The notes: generated by a model from the letters alone, not told the origin. A stretch of DNA of 64,000 nucleotides from Ciceribacter sp. L1K22 (GCF_017599385.1 NZ_JAGFPK010000001.1:3603436-3667435); one strand, 5' to 3'. Positions 7,709 through 16,356 are shown, numbered from the stretch's first letter. A program made the numbers and translations.

Positions 7709-8695
7709 GTGGCTCGTAAGGACGTCTTTGCCAACATCACCGCACCGCAGGGGACGTCACCAGAGCGTCGCGCGACGCCAGGTTATGCGACCAGGGGCGC
7801 ATCCCGGTCCATGATCAGTTCGCTGAACGAGTTGGCCGAAAAGGCCGCGCTCGCTGAGCAGAATCTGGTTGGCGAAGCGGTGGTCGAACTCGACACGGCC
7901 GTTGTGGAGAATTCCTTCGTTTCCGACCGCATGGGAGACGACGCGGCCGCCTACAGCGACCTGCTCGAGGCAATCCGTGAGCGCGGGCAGGACAGCCCCA
8001 TACTCGTCAGGCCGCATCCGCAAAAAGAGGGTCACTACCAGATCGTCTTCGGTCACCGTCGCGCCAGAGCCGCCCGCGATCTCGGGCGGCCGGTGCGGGC
8101 TGTCGTCAAGTCGGTTACGGATGCCGATCATGTCATCGCACAGGGTCAGGAAAACTCGGCCCGCGAAAACCTCTCCTTCATTGAACGGGCGACATTTGCG
8201 CAGAAGCTTCTTGAACTCGGGCATGACAAGAAGACGATCCAGTCCGCTCTGTCTGTCGATGCCCCTATGCTGACGCGCATGCTTTTCGTCACGGGACGGG
8301 TGCCGGCGCCCATCGTCGCTGCGATTGGCCCGGCGAAATCCGTCGGTCGTGACCGATGGATCGAGTTTGCGCAACAGGTCGAAAGACCGCCGGTACTTTC
8401 CCTGGTCAGCGACGTCGTGGCCGGGAACGCATTCAAGGCTCTCGAGTCAGACGGCCGCTTCGACCTCTTGACGGCGGAGCTCAAGAGAGCTGCCCGTCCG
8501 GCCAGGAAACCAAAAGCGGCTGCCGAATGGCAGTCCGAGGATGCAAGCGTCCGCGCCGAATTCAAAGGTAGCGGCCGTGCTTATTCAATCACCTTGAAAT
8601 CGACCGATGCGGCGCGCTTCGGTCGGTTCATTTCCGAGAATCTCGAGCGTCTCCACAAGGAGTTCGTCAACGCATCAAAAGCTGAAGGAAAATAG
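7709..8695 (+). CDS. repB: Plasmid partition protein RepB (ParB family)
   Basis: About 328 residues. The ParB/sulfiredoxin-like N-terminal domain includes DLLEAIRERGQDSPILVRPH, IVFGHRRARAARDLGRPVRAVV and the arginine/asparagine motif ENSARENLSFIERATFAQ. The HTH region and a variable C-terminal dimer part follow. RepB binds the plasmid centromere and stimulates RepA. The frame opens at ATG 7697, but GTG 7709 is preferred: GAGG lies 6 bases upstream and the resulting N terminus (MARKDVFANITAP) matches RepB proteins, whereas ATG 7697 has no spaced ribosome site. No repD-like peptide is seen in the repA-repB gap. Confidence 0.93.
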   Translation: MARKDVFANITAPQGTSPERRATPGYATRGASRSMISSLNELAEKAALAEQNLVGEAVVELDTAVVENSFVSDRMGDDAAAYSDLLEAIRERGQDSPILVRPHPQKEGHYQIVFGHRRARAARDLGRPVRAVVKSVTDADHVIAQGQENSARENLSFIERATFAQKLLELGHDKKTIQSALSVDAPMLTRMLFVTGRVPAPIVAAIGPAKSVGRDRWIEFAQQVERPPVLSLVSDVVAGNAFKALESDGRFDLLTAELKRAARPARKPKAAAEWQSEDASVRAEFKGSGRAYSITLKSTDAARFGRFISENLERLHKEFVNASKAEGK

Positions 8696-8701
8696 GACAG
8701 C

Positions 8702-8753
8702 AAAAGAAAAGGCCCCCAGACGATGCCGTCGTGGAAGCCTCTCTCATGTTCGC
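8702..8753 (-). ncRNA. repABC antisense counter-transcribed RNA (incA type)
   Basis: The repB-repC gap carries the expected antisense RNA. On the minus strand TTGACT (8783-8788) and GAGTCT (8760-8765), 17 bases apart, make a plausible promoter, putting the start near 8753. The transcript ends in a hairpin built on CCACGACG...TCGTCTGG followed by GGCCTTTTCTTTTG, a rho-independent terminator. In repABC plasmids this RNA pairs with the repC leader, reduces RepC synthesis and sets copy number and incompatibility. The exact ends are estimated. Confidence 0.72.
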
Positions 8754-8838
8754 ACCCTGAGACTCGCATTTCCACGAATCACAGTCAAGAGTTAATGGCA
8801 CCGTTCCGGTGATCGATCTTCTTTTGCCCTTTGAGAGG
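8738..8838 (+). promoter_or_regulatory. repC leader with anti-Shine-Dalgarno element
   Basis: The repC ribosome site GAGAGG (8833-8838) is exactly complementary to CCTCTC (8738-8743), which lies inside the region covered by the antisense RNA. A second short repeat, CACCG-TTC-CGGTG, is at 8799-8811. This matches the known repABC scheme in which binding of the antisense RNA lets the leader fold so that the repC ribosome site is hidden. The pairing is seen directly; the regulatory effect is from knowledge of the family. Confidence 0.55.
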
Positions 8839-8846
8839 GAAAAGAA

Positions 8847-10058
8847 ATGCAAAGTGGAAATGTAACGACGCCCTTCGGGCGGCGGCGGATGACGCTTGCG
8901 CTGGTGAAAAATCAGTTCGATACATCCGACATCAGGAAGGGAAAGACGGCCGACAAGTGGCGGGTGTACCGGGATGCCTGTGACGCAAGATCATTGCTTG
9001 GCATCAGGGATCGCGCGCTTGCCGTCCTGAATGCTCTGCTGACGTTCTATCCCGACAGCGAGTTGAGCGAGGAAGCCAACCTCATCGTCTTTCCGTCGAA
9101 CGCTCAATTGAGCGCGAGAGCCAATGGGATAGCCGGTACGACATTGCGCGAGAACCTCGCGATCCTCGTCCAGGCGGGGCTCATTCAGCGCCACGACAGT
9201 CCGAACGGTAAGCGCTATGTGAGGAAAGGGCGGAACGGCGCGATTGAAACCGCCTATGGCTTCAGTCTCGCTCCTCTCCTCGCGCGCTCCGAGGAACTCG
9301 CATTGCTGGCTCAGCAGGTGGCCGAAGACAATCGGCAACTGAAGTTCATCAGAGAGCGCATTACGATTACGCGCAGGGATATCCGCAAGCTTATTTCGGC
9401 TGCCATGGATGAAGGTGCCTCGGGCGATTGGGAGGGGTTGGAGCAGCGGTACGTCGCGACCGTCATGCGGCTGCGGCTCGCAAAGGGCCTGAACGACCTC
9501 ACCCACATGCTTGAAGAGTTGACGGCGCTCAGAGAGGCCGTACTCAAGACATTGGAAAATCAGTTCTTTTCACAAAAATCCGACGCCAATGATGCCGTAT
9601 ACCGTCAGCATAAACAGAATTCAAAAACCGAATCCATCAATGAACTTGAACCTCGCTCTCGAAAAGAGCAGGGCGAGCCGGCGGAACCAGAACCTCGGCC
9701 AAAGCAGCCAGACGTGGGGGCATTTCCATTGGGGATGGTTCTAAGGGGGTGCCCGCAGATGGCGGACTATGGGCCGGGCGGCGCCATTGCGTCCTGGCGC
9801 GACCTGATGTCGGCGGCTGTTGTGGTTCGATCCATGTTGGGCATAAGTCCGTCTGCTTATCAGGACGCCTGTGAGATCATGGGACCAGAAAATGCAGCGA
9901 TCGCCGTTGCCTGCATGCTCGAGCGGGCGGGTCACATCAATTCGCCCGGCGGGTATCTGCGGGATCTGACGCGGAAGGCTGAGCGTGGGGAGTTTTCATT
10001 GGGGCCGATGTTGATGGCGCTTCACCGGCAGAATGCAAATGTCAGAAGTACCGGCTGA
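8847..10058 (+). CDS. repC: Replication initiator RepC
   Basis: A 403-residue RepC, the standard length. The N terminus (TPFGRRRMTLALVKNQF) and the block WRVYRDACDARSLLGIRDRALAVLNALLTFYP followed by LIVFPSNAQLSARANGIAGTTLRENLAILVQAGLI form the conserved winged-helix DNA-binding domain. The C-terminal block SWRDLMSAAVVVRSMLGISPSAYQDACEIMGPENAAIAVACMLERAGHINSPGGYLRDLTRKA is also characteristic. RepC is the only protein absolutely needed for replication in this family and acts in cis at an origin inside its own gene. ATG 8847 has GAGAGG eight bases upstream. Confidence 0.95.
   Translation: MQSGNVTTPFGRRRMTLALVKNQFDTSDIRKGKTADKWRVYRDACDARSLLGIRDRALAVLNALLTFYPDSELSEEANLIVFPSNAQLSARANGIAGTTLRENLAILVQAGLIQRHDSPNGKRYVRKGRNGAIETAYGFSLAPLLARSEELALLAQQVAEDNRQLKFIRERITITRRDIRKLISAAMDEGASGDWEGLEQRYVATVMRLRLAKGLNDLTHMLEELTALREAVLKTLENQFFSQKSDANDAVYRQHKQNSKTESINELEPRSRKEQGEPAEPEPRPKQPDVGAFPLGMVLRGCPQMADYGPGGAIASWRDLMSAAVVVRSMLGISPSAYQDACEIMGPENAAIAVACMLERAGHINSPGGYLRDLTRKAERGEFSLGPMLMALHRQNANVRSTG
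9551..9650. other. Probable replication origin (AT-rich tract inside repC)
   Basis: Within repC there is a clearly AT-richer stretch (about 9551-9650, coding for residues with FFSQKSDANDAVYRQHKQNSKTE) between two GC-rich blocks. In repABC plasmids oriV has been mapped to an AT-rich region in the middle of repC. The location is assigned by that analogy; no iterons are visible. Confidence 0.45.
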
Positions 10059-10059
10059 T

Positions 10060-10085
10060 GGAGGGGATGCTTATGAGCCCCCTCC
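10060..10085. terminator. Hairpin after repC
   Basis: GGAGGGG (10060-10066) and CCCCTCC (10079-10085) form a 7-bp GC-rich stem two bases after the repC stop, between the convergent repC and FAD oxidase genes. There is no T tract on either side, so it is a weak or bidirectional candidate. Confidence 0.35.
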
Positions 10086-10150
10086 CCTGTGTGCCGGCAT
10101 GGGATCAAAGATCGACTTTGTCACTTCCAAACTCTCTTCTCGCCAGTTGG

Positions 10151-11575
10151 TTACAGAGAAGCCTTCGGCAACAGCGCACCGGGGTTCAACAGACCTTCAG
10201 GGTCCAGAGCCTGCTTGATGCGGGACATGACGTCCAGGCGGACCGGATCAAGCAGTCGCTGCATCTCCCCGGTCAGTTTGCGACCAATCCCGTGTTCAGC
10301 GGAAAAGCTGCCGCCATGGGCGGCACATACGTCGTGGATTGCTTCTTCGACTTCGAGTTCCTTTGCCATCTTGTCAGGGTATGAGGACCAGACATCATGC
10401 GGGAACATCACGATATAATGAACATTGCCGTCGGCCAGGTGTGCAACGATGGCGCGCTCAGCTTCCGGGAAACGCTCGGCTGTCACGCGGTCGGCATGCG
10501 CCACGAAATCCGGAATGGCGGATGGACGCACCGACGTGTCGAGAACGACACCAATTCCGTTGATCTTGTTGGCCTCGGTGACCGAGTGTCGGAAATGCCA
10601 GATTTCATGCGCCTGCTTTTCGCTCTTGGCGATCACAGCATCCACGACCAGTGCATCATCCATTGCAGACGCCATCACATTTTCAAGCTGGGTCGTCAGG
10701 TCCTCCCCGACCCCAGGTGACGCGACCTCGATCATCAGCGAATAGGGTGGAAGCTCTGAAAGGGGCATGCGAACATCGGGGATGTGTCGCACCACGTAGC
10801 TCGCCTCGGCGCGGTCCACAAGCTCAAGCGCTTCAACCTGCGCGCCAAACGCCTTGCGCACGCGACTTCCAACTTCAAGTGCCGCCTCGATCGTGTCGAG
10901 ACCCAGCCAAGCATGGGCGCGACTACTCATGCGCGGCGCAAGCCTCAATACCGCGCCAGTGACGATACCAAGCGTTCCTTCGGCACCGGCCACAAGTTGG
11001 GTGATGGAATAGCCGGTATTGTTCTTGCGCAGACCTGCCATCTCGTTCAGCACCTTGCCATCGGCAAGCACCACCTCGACGCCTGCGATGAGGTCGCGCA
11101 TGGAGCCGTAGCGCAGGACGCCGGTACCCCCGGCATTGGTGGAAATCAGGCCGCCGATCTGGGCCGTGCCTTCTGAGCCGAGATAAAGGGGAAACTGCAT
11201 TCCGAGTTTTTCGGCCTGCAGATGCACTTCCGCAAGGGTCACTCCGGCATCGACACTCAGCAGCCCGGATCGACCGTCGGCCTCGCGCAGCGACCGCATT
11301 CGCTTCAGTCCCAGAACAACGCCGTCCGTCGGGACCGCGCCATAGCATAAGCCCGTGTTTCCGCCTTGCGGGAAGATCGGTATCTTACGCGATGTTACCG
11401 CGCGCACGGCAAGAGATGCCTCTTGCGTCGTCGCCGGCAGCAACACCGCGAGCGCCCTCCCCGTCCGCCGGTTGCGAAAATCGGTCACGAAAGGAGCCAT
11501 ATCTTCAGGGTCGGTCAACAGGCCCTTCGGCCCCAGTATCTCCGACAGTTCGCGCAAGAGGCCTTCGGCAATCAT
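10151..11575 (-). CDS. FAD-linked 2-hydroxyacid dehydrogenase (GlcD/D-lactate dehydrogenase type)
   Basis: A 474-residue flavoprotein. The N-terminal PCMH-type FAD-binding domain shows IFPQGGNTGLCYGAVPTDGVVLGLKRM, GLISTNAGGTGVLRYGSMRD and LVAGAEGTLGIVTGAVLRL. The C-terminal cap has HLADGNVHYIVMFP (the AxGN-type substrate/metal loop), GGSFSAEHGIGRKL and LDPEGLLNPG. Family members oxidise D-2-hydroxyacids such as D-lactate, glycolate or D-2-hydroxyglutarate. It starts five bases after the stop of the DapA-like gene and is the last gene of the leftward TRAP operon. The likely substrate is a hydroxyacid imported by that transporter or produced by the lyase; not determined. Confidence 0.85.
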   Translation of the reverse strand: MIAEGLLRELSEILGPKGLLTDPEDMAPFVTDFRNRRTGRALAVLLPATTQEASLAVRAVTSRKIPIFPQGGNTGLCYGAVPTDGVVLGLKRMRSLREADGRSGLLSVDAGVTLAEVHLQAEKLGMQFPLYLGSEGTAQIGGLISTNAGGTGVLRYGSMRDLIAGVEVVLADGKVLNEMAGLRKNNTGYSITQLVAGAEGTLGIVTGAVLRLAPRMSSRAHAWLGLDTIEAALEVGSRVRKAFGAQVEALELVDRAEASYVVRHIPDVRMPLSELPPYSLMIEVASPGVGEDLTTQLENVMASAMDDALVVDAVIAKSEKQAHEIWHFRHSVTEANKINGIGVVLDTSVRPSAIPDFVAHADRVTAERFPEAERAIVAHLADGNVHYIVMFPHDVWSSYPDKMAKELEVEEAIHDVCAAHGGSFSAEHGIGRKLTGEMQRLLDPVRLDVMSRIKQALDPEGLLNPGALLPKASL

Positions 11576-11580
11576 CGTCT

Positions 11581-12480
11581 TCAGGCAGCCTTGTTCTGGT
11601 GGAAACTCGAAAGCACGCTTGCAAGCATGGCTTTCGTTTCCTCTGTTGGTCCGGTGAGCGGAAGACGGACGCCACCCATTGCCTGCCCCGCGAGGTTCAT
11701 GAAGAACTTGAGGGGACCCGGATTGGTCTCGCGATAGATGGCGGACAGTACCGGGTCAATCTTGCTCTGCAACGCGAGTGCACCCTTGAGGTCGCCGCTC
11801 GAGGCGAGCTTGAAAACCTTGATCCAAAACTCTGGATAGATCGAGGCTGAGGCCAGAACGCCGCCGACCGCTCCTTGCGCGATATGCGTGGCAAACAGCG
11901 GCTCTTCACCCGACAGGATGGCCAGCTTGTCACCGGCCTCACGAAGCACGGCCAGGAATTCCGGCATATCGTAGTTCGAATATTTCATCCCGATGATGGC
12001 ACCGTCATCGGCCAGCTGGGCATAGGTCGCCGCCGAAAGTGCTGCATTGGTGCGCCGAGGAATTTCGTATGCCAGAATGGGCAAGTCGATTGCAGCGCGA
12101 TAAGCGTTGAAATAACGTCGCATACCTTCCTGCGGGCCGACGGCGTAGTAAGGCGTGACTAACATAAGGCCTGCGGCACCGGCTTCCTTGAAATCTCGTC
12201 CGGCATCAATGGCGTCATGGTAGCCGGTCGACAGAACTCCCGGCATCACAGGCGCACCGCCGGCAGCGTCGACGCACGCAGCAACGATGTCTGCGCGTTC
12301 CTTGCGTGACAACGCCGGATATTCACCAGTGCCGCCTATTGGCACGATACCGGTGGCGCCAGCGGCTAACTGGCGCTTGACGAGAGCCTTCAGGGTATCG
12401 AAATCGACCGACATGTCCGGAGCGAAGGGCGTTACGATCGCAGTGAAGAGTCCGGAAACATCAGCTTTTGTGAGAGACAT
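11581..12480 (-). CDS. DapA/N-acetylneuraminate lyase superfamily lyase or dehydratase
   Basis: A 299-residue class I aldolase-fold protein. GIVPIGGTGEYPALS (phosphate/carboxylate loop), ILAYEIP with Tyr138 and IIGMKYSNYD with the Schiff-base Lys166 are all present, so it should be active. The family includes dihydrodipicolinate synthase, KDG aldolase, sialic acid lyase and several sugar-acid dehydratases. Its location between a TRAP permease and a FAD hydroxyacid dehydrogenase argues for catabolism, not lysine synthesis. Start ATG 12480; gap of 29 bases to the permease stop. Precise reaction unknown. Confidence 0.82.
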   Translation of the reverse strand: MSLTKADVSGLFTAIVTPFAPDMSVDFDTLKALVKRQLAAGATGIVPIGGTGEYPALSRKERADIVAACVDAAGGAPVMPGVLSTGYHDAIDAGRDFKEAGAAGLMLVTPYYAVGPQEGMRRYFNAYRAAIDLPILAYEIPRRTNAALSAATYAQLADDGAIIGMKYSNYDMPEFLAVLREAGDKLAILSGEEPLFATHIAQGAVGGVLASASIYPEFWIKVFKLASSGDLKGALALQSKIDPVLSAIYRETNPGPLKFFMNLAGQAMGGVRLPLTGPTEETKAMLASVLSSFHQNKAA

Positions 12481-12509
12481 TTTTGTAGTCCTTTTGGGAG
12501 AAATCTGGA

Positions 12510-13811
12510 TCAGAGGAAACCGAAAAGCCTCGGCAAAGTTAGCGAAATCTCTGGGATGTACGTGACCAGCAAGAGCACGACGAGGTTGGTGAACAGGAAC
12601 GGCAAGGACGCAACGACGATCCGCCCGAGTGGAACGCCGGAGATCGATGCGCCGAGATAAAGCGCAAGCCCGTATGGCGGCGTCATCAGGCCGATCATGA
12701 CGTTGAGCACCATGATCACCCCGAAATGGACGGGGTCTACACCCACGGCCGCAAGGATCGGGGTGAACAGCGGCGCAAACAGCAGCAACTGAACAGAGTC
12801 ACCGATCCACAGACCGTTGATCAGGAAGAACAGGTTGAGGCAGAGCAACAGCAGCCAGGGCTGCAGATTGTAGTATAACACCAGTTCCTGAAGCTGGTTT
12901 GGCAGTCGTTCGTTGGCCAATACCCAGGATATGATCGTGGCAAACCCGACGATCAAGTAGACAGACGCGGATGTACGGGCGGAACGATCCAGAATGGACC
13001 AGAGCGCTTTCAGAGTCAGGTTTCTATAGGCAAGGAAACCTACCAGAAGCGCATAGACCACGGCGATCGAGGCAGCCTCAGTTGCCGTAAACACGCCTGA
13101 AATGATGCCGCCTATGATAATGAGGGGCATCAAGATCGCGAAGAATGCATTGTAGAGGATGTGAAGTGCCATCTCGAGGTTCAGGCCTGCGATCGGATTT
13201 GCCTTGAACCCACGGCGGCGAGCAAGAAAGAAGATCATCGCCATCTGGCCAAGACCAAGCATCATGCCCGGCACTGCACCCGCCAGAAACAGCGCCGCAA
13301 CAGACGTATTGGTCAGTGCTGAAAACATGATCAGCGGTATAGAAGGCGGAATGATCGGTCCCTGAATAGCGGAGCTGACCGTCAGCGCCGCTGCGAAATC
13401 CTTCTCGTAGCCATCTTTTTCCATCATCTCCATCTCGACGGGACCAAGTGCGGAGATATCCGCAAGCGCCGATCCGGAGACGCCTGAAAACAGCATCGAG
13501 CCGACAACGTTTACATAGGCCAGGCCGCCCCGTAGCCGCCCGACCATCAGGCGTGACAGATTGACAAGCCTCTCGGTCATGCCGATGGCGCTCATGATCT
13601 CGCCGGCGATAACGAACAGAGGAATGGACAACCAGATGAAGACGTCCATGCCCGTGAAGAACTTATGGGCATAGACGTCGAGCATGGCCGACATACCGGG
13701 CTTAACGAAGAAATAGGCCAGACCGGCAAAGCCGATAGCGAAGATGACCGGGCTACCGAGCAGCATCAGGAAGAGCAGCAGACCAATGACAACGAGAAGC
13801 GGCTGATCCAC
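12510..13811 (-). CDS. dctM: TRAP transporter large permease (DctM)
   Basis: A 433-residue multi-spanning membrane protein of the TRAP DctM family. It begins LLVVIGLLLFLMLLGSPVIFAIGFAGLAYF and has the family motifs MLFSGVSGSALADISALGPVEM, GPIIPPSIPLIMFS and a C-terminal MIGLMTPPYGLALYLGASISGVPL. About 12 hydrophobic helices can be counted. It forms the ion-coupled channel with the small subunit encoded just upstream (3-base gap). Imports a carboxylate delivered by the periplasmic DctP protein. Confidence 0.93.
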   Translation of the reverse strand: MDQPLLVVIGLLLFLMLLGSPVIFAIGFAGLAYFFVKPGMSAMLDVYAHKFFTGMDVFIWLSIPLFVIAGEIMSAIGMTERLVNLSRLMVGRLRGGLAYVNVVGSMLFSGVSGSALADISALGPVEMEMMEKDGYEKDFAAALTVSSAIQGPIIPPSIPLIMFSALTNTSVAALFLAGAVPGMMLGLGQMAMIFFLARRRGFKANPIAGLNLEMALHILYNAFFAILMPLIIIGGIISGVFTATEAASIAVVYALLVGFLAYRNLTLKALWSILDRSARTSASVYLIVGFATIISWVLANERLPNQLQELVLYYNLQPWLLLLCLNLFFLINGLWIGDSVQLLLFAPLFTPILAAVGVDPVHFGVIMVLNVMIGLMTPPYGLALYLGASISGVPLGRIVVASLPFLFTNLVVLLLVTYIPEISLTLPRLFGFL

Positions 13812-13814
13812 GGC

Positions 13815-14330
13815 TCATATCTCCGATTTGAGGATTGATGGCCCATTGTCCACCGGGCCGCGGAGGATGTCTCTCAAGGCCAGAATCAGCATCTGGAACA
13901 TCATCAAGCCAGCCCCGACGGGAACCGCGAGATAAATCCAGAAGAATGAAAGTCCGATCGTGACCGACTGTCGGCGTAAGCCGAACAGCGAGTTGTCCAA
14001 TCCCTTCCAAACGAGGACGGCAAGGAGGCAGACCAGCAACAGGCGGAAAAAGGCGTTGCGATAGCCGATTAGCCAGGTCGGCCAGAAAACGTCAAAAAAG
14101 TCGACGCGCACGAGTTGCTCGTCCTTCACAAGCAAGCTTCCGGCGAGCATGACGACCCAGATCATCAGATAACGGGACACCTCTTCCGGCCAAGGCAAGG
14201 AGAAGCCGAAGCCGTAACGCAACAAGACCTGCGTGAACAAAACAGCGGCGATTATGATCAGGAGGACGCGCGCGACAGCAGAGGCGATGGAGGCCAAGGC
14301 GTTTGCGCTGCGTTCGAGAACGTTGAGCAT
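13815..14330 (-). CDS. dctQ: TRAP transporter small permease (DctQ)
   Basis: A 171-residue membrane protein with four hydrophobic segments (ASAVARVLLIIIAAVLFTQVLL; RYLMIWVVMLAGSLLVKDEQLVRVDFF; FFRLLLVCLLAVLVWKGLD; WIYLAVPVGAGLMMFQMLILAL). The SLPWPEEVSRYLMIW motif is typical of DctQ. It pairs with the large permease. It lies between the DctP and DctM genes in the expected order. Confidence 0.9.
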   Translation of the reverse strand: MLNVLERSANALASIASAVARVLLIIIAAVLFTQVLLRYGFGFSLPWPEEVSRYLMIWVVMLAGSLLVKDEQLVRVDFFDVFWPTWLIGYRNAFFRLLLVCLLAVLVWKGLDNSLFGLRRQSVTIGLSFFWIYLAVPVGAGLMMFQMLILALRDILRGPVDNGPSILKSEI

Positions 14331-14408
14331 AAGAACCCCGCAAAGCAGTGAGCGAATGGACGGGCCCTAGAGAAGAAGGCCCGCCGATCTCATTTATCCA
14401 ACCGAGGT

Positions 14409-15437
14409 TCACTCGCCCTTCTGGGCAGCGGCTACGGCAGCCTTGAGCTGATCGATAATATCCTGACCCACGTCCTTGGCCAGAAGCTCTGCGACCGGCT
14501 TTTGCGCTGCATCGACGAATTCCTGGAACTCTGCCGGAGTGGGCTGATAGATTTCGACGCCAGCGGCACGGATTTTCGCCAGATCCTGAGATTCCTTGGC
14601 TGTGATCACACCAAGCATAGCGAACGTCGCTTCGGAGGCAGCGTAGTCGAAAGCTTTCTTGTCCTCGTCGGGTAGCGACTGCCAATACTCCTCATTGATC
14701 GTGATGAGCGGCATGTTGATCAGGTGATGATCCAGAGTGTAATATTTCTGCACTTCCTGAAGATTGGCCATCAACATCGTGTAAGGGGCGTTTTCCTGCC
14801 CATCGACAACGCCGGTCTGCAAGGCGCTATAAAGTTCGGCCCAGGCAATCGGGGTCGGCGATGCACCGAGCGCCTTTACCATCTCGACATGTATCGGCAC
14901 CTGCTGTGTGCGCATCTTCATGCCCACCATATCGGCTGGCGACTTTATCAGCTTGGTCGATGACGAGAAATTGCGGAAGGCCGAAGGCAGATATGAAAGA
15001 ATTCGAACGCCGGACGTTTCAGCGATCTTGTCCGACAGCGACGTTCCAAACGGCCCGTTGAGCACAGTGCGGGCAATCGCGGTTGATGGGAACGTATAGG
15101 GTAACTCAAGAACAGATGCGATCGGTGCATAGGCAGCAATATGCCCGGCGTTGAGCCCGCCGACCATTTGCAAGGATCCGCGCACGTTCTGTTCGGCAAG
15201 CGATTCCAGATCGCCCATCTGTCCGTTCGGAAAGACTTCAAGCTGGTACTTGCCGTTTGTCTGCGTGCTGAGCGTGGATGAGAAAACCTCTGTCCAAGTC
15301 CAGTAGGTGTTGTTGAGAAGGTCGCCCTCGCCATCAACATGAGCAAAACGAACAGTGTCAGCCTGAGCTGTCGCAACACCGACCAGAAGGGCGAACGAAG
15401 CCGTTGCGCCAAGGCGCATTTTTCGCATGAAGTCCAT
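14409..15437 (-). CDS. dctP: TRAP transporter substrate-binding protein (DctP)
   Basis: A 342-residue periplasmic receptor. A Sec signal (FMRKMRLGATASFALLVGVATAQA, cut near residue 27) is followed by a DctP-type core: LAEQNVRGSLQMVGGLNAG, GVRILSYLPSAFRNFSS, the substrate-arginine segment MKMRTQQVPIHVEMVKALGASPTPIAWAELYSALQTGVVDGQENA. The GVVDGQEN motif is diagnostic of DctP proteins, and the Arg in MKMR is the usual carboxylate-binding residue. It is the first gene of the operon dctP-dctQ-dctM-lyase-FAD oxidase. Ligand probably a hydroxy- or sugar acid. Confidence 0.92.
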   Translation of the reverse strand: MDFMRKMRLGATASFALLVGVATAQADTVRFAHVDGEGDLLNNTYWTWTEVFSSTLSTQTNGKYQLEVFPNGQMGDLESLAEQNVRGSLQMVGGLNAGHIAAYAPIASVLELPYTFPSTAIARTVLNGPFGTSLSDKIAETSGVRILSYLPSAFRNFSSSTKLIKSPADMVGMKMRTQQVPIHVEMVKALGASPTPIAWAELYSALQTGVVDGQENAPYTMLMANLQEVQKYYTLDHHLINMPLITINEEYWQSLPDEDKKAFDYAASEATFAMLGVITAKESQDLAKIRAAGVEIYQPTPAEFQEFVDAAQKPVAELLAKDVGQDIIDQLKAAVAAAQKGE

Positions 15438-15721
15438 GATAGTTCCCTACTTTTTTCGTTGCAGGACGTCGTGTCCAGCTGCCTCTGGAGATTGAGCGAA
15501 ACATACACATTCGTCAACAATTTTTATTATACGAAAAAAATTACATCATTCATGTATCCCCTGCCCTATCGAGTTAACCCGCTTCCGTTGCGTTAAGACG
15601 TGGGAATTTTCGTGCCATATGCACGTCAAGGATGACGGGAAATCGGAGAGCATGTAAAAGCTGTCTTTCTTATCGTGGAATTTTTGTCGTATACTGGTAA
15701 TGGAATGGGTTAGGGAACAAT
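15438..15721. promoter_or_regulatory. Divergent promoter region with shared TCGTATA motif
   Basis: The gap between dctP and the XRE-cupin regulator is AT-rich. TTTTTTTCGTATAAT occurs on the minus strand (15526-15540) and TTTTTGTCGTATACT on the plus strand (15681-15695); 13 of 15 positions agree. One copy faces each gene. A leftward TTGACG at about 15513-15518 is a candidate -35 for dctP. The repeated motif is the best candidate operator of the XRE-cupin regulator; binding is inference. Confidence 0.45.
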
Positions 15722-16354
15722 ATGAACGAGCAAACGACATTGCTGACGGGCCAGGTTTTGATGGCCCAGAAAGACGCACTGGTCAGTGTTCCGGACGCAC
15801 CCAGCGAGTCCGTCGCGGAACGGATCGTGCAATTGCGCAAAGAGCGCAAGCTGACCCTGCAGGAGTGCGCGCGACTGACAGGCGTTGCCGCCTCCACGTT
15901 GTCGAAGATCGAACGCCGGGAGCTGTCGCCGACCATTTCGACACTGCAGAAGATTGCAGAGGGCCTGACCGTTGAACTGACCGAACTGATTACGCAGACC
16001 CGTCCCGTCTATGCCCCTGGCAGACGCGCCGTCAGCCGGGCGGGCGAAGGTAAGAAGCATACGTCCTTATCCTGCGCCAACCTTCTGCTCTGCGGAGATC
16101 TGAAGGACAAGCGCATGATCCCCGTACGCACCCGCGTCACCGCACGCAGCCTGGACGATTACCCGGTTTGGGCCCGCTCCGACACGGAGATATTCCTGTG
16201 GGTCGTTTCGGGCCGCATGCTTTTGCACTCCAAGGTTTACGAACCTCTCGAAATGGGCCCAGGCGACTCCGTCTATTACGATGGGAACGGCGAACACTGC
16301 TGGACCTCCATCGGTGAGGAAGACGCCGAGGTCATTTGGGTCATGAGCGCCTGA
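15722..16354 (+). CDS. XRE-cupin transcriptional regulator
   Basis: A 210-residue regulator. An XRE-type HTH occupies residues about 32-88 (VAERIVQLRKERKLTLQECARLTGVAASTLSKIERRELSPTISTLQKIAEGL), and a cupin fold fills the C terminus (IFLWVVSGRMLLHS, LEMGPGDSVYYDGNGEHCW). Cupin-linked XRE proteins sense small metabolites and control adjacent catabolic genes. It is divergent from the TRAP operon and immediately precedes an FMN oxidase gene, so it likely controls both. Start ATG 15722 follows AGGGAACAAT. Confidence 0.87.
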   Translation: MNEQTTLLTGQVLMAQKDALVSVPDAPSESVAERIVQLRKERKLTLQECARLTGVAASTLSKIERRELSPTISTLQKIAEGLTVELTELITQTRPVYAPGRRAVSRAGEGKKHTSLSCANLLLCGDLKDKRMIPVRTRVTARSLDDYPVWARSDTEIFLWVVSGRMLLHSKVYEPLEMGPGDSVYYDGNGEHCWTSIGEEDAEVIWVMSA

Positions 16355-16356
16355 GC

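Noticed and set aside
10033..10418. Plus-strand frames overlapping the 3' end of the FAD oxidase
   Set aside because: They are antisense to a well-supported gene and lack ribosome sites.
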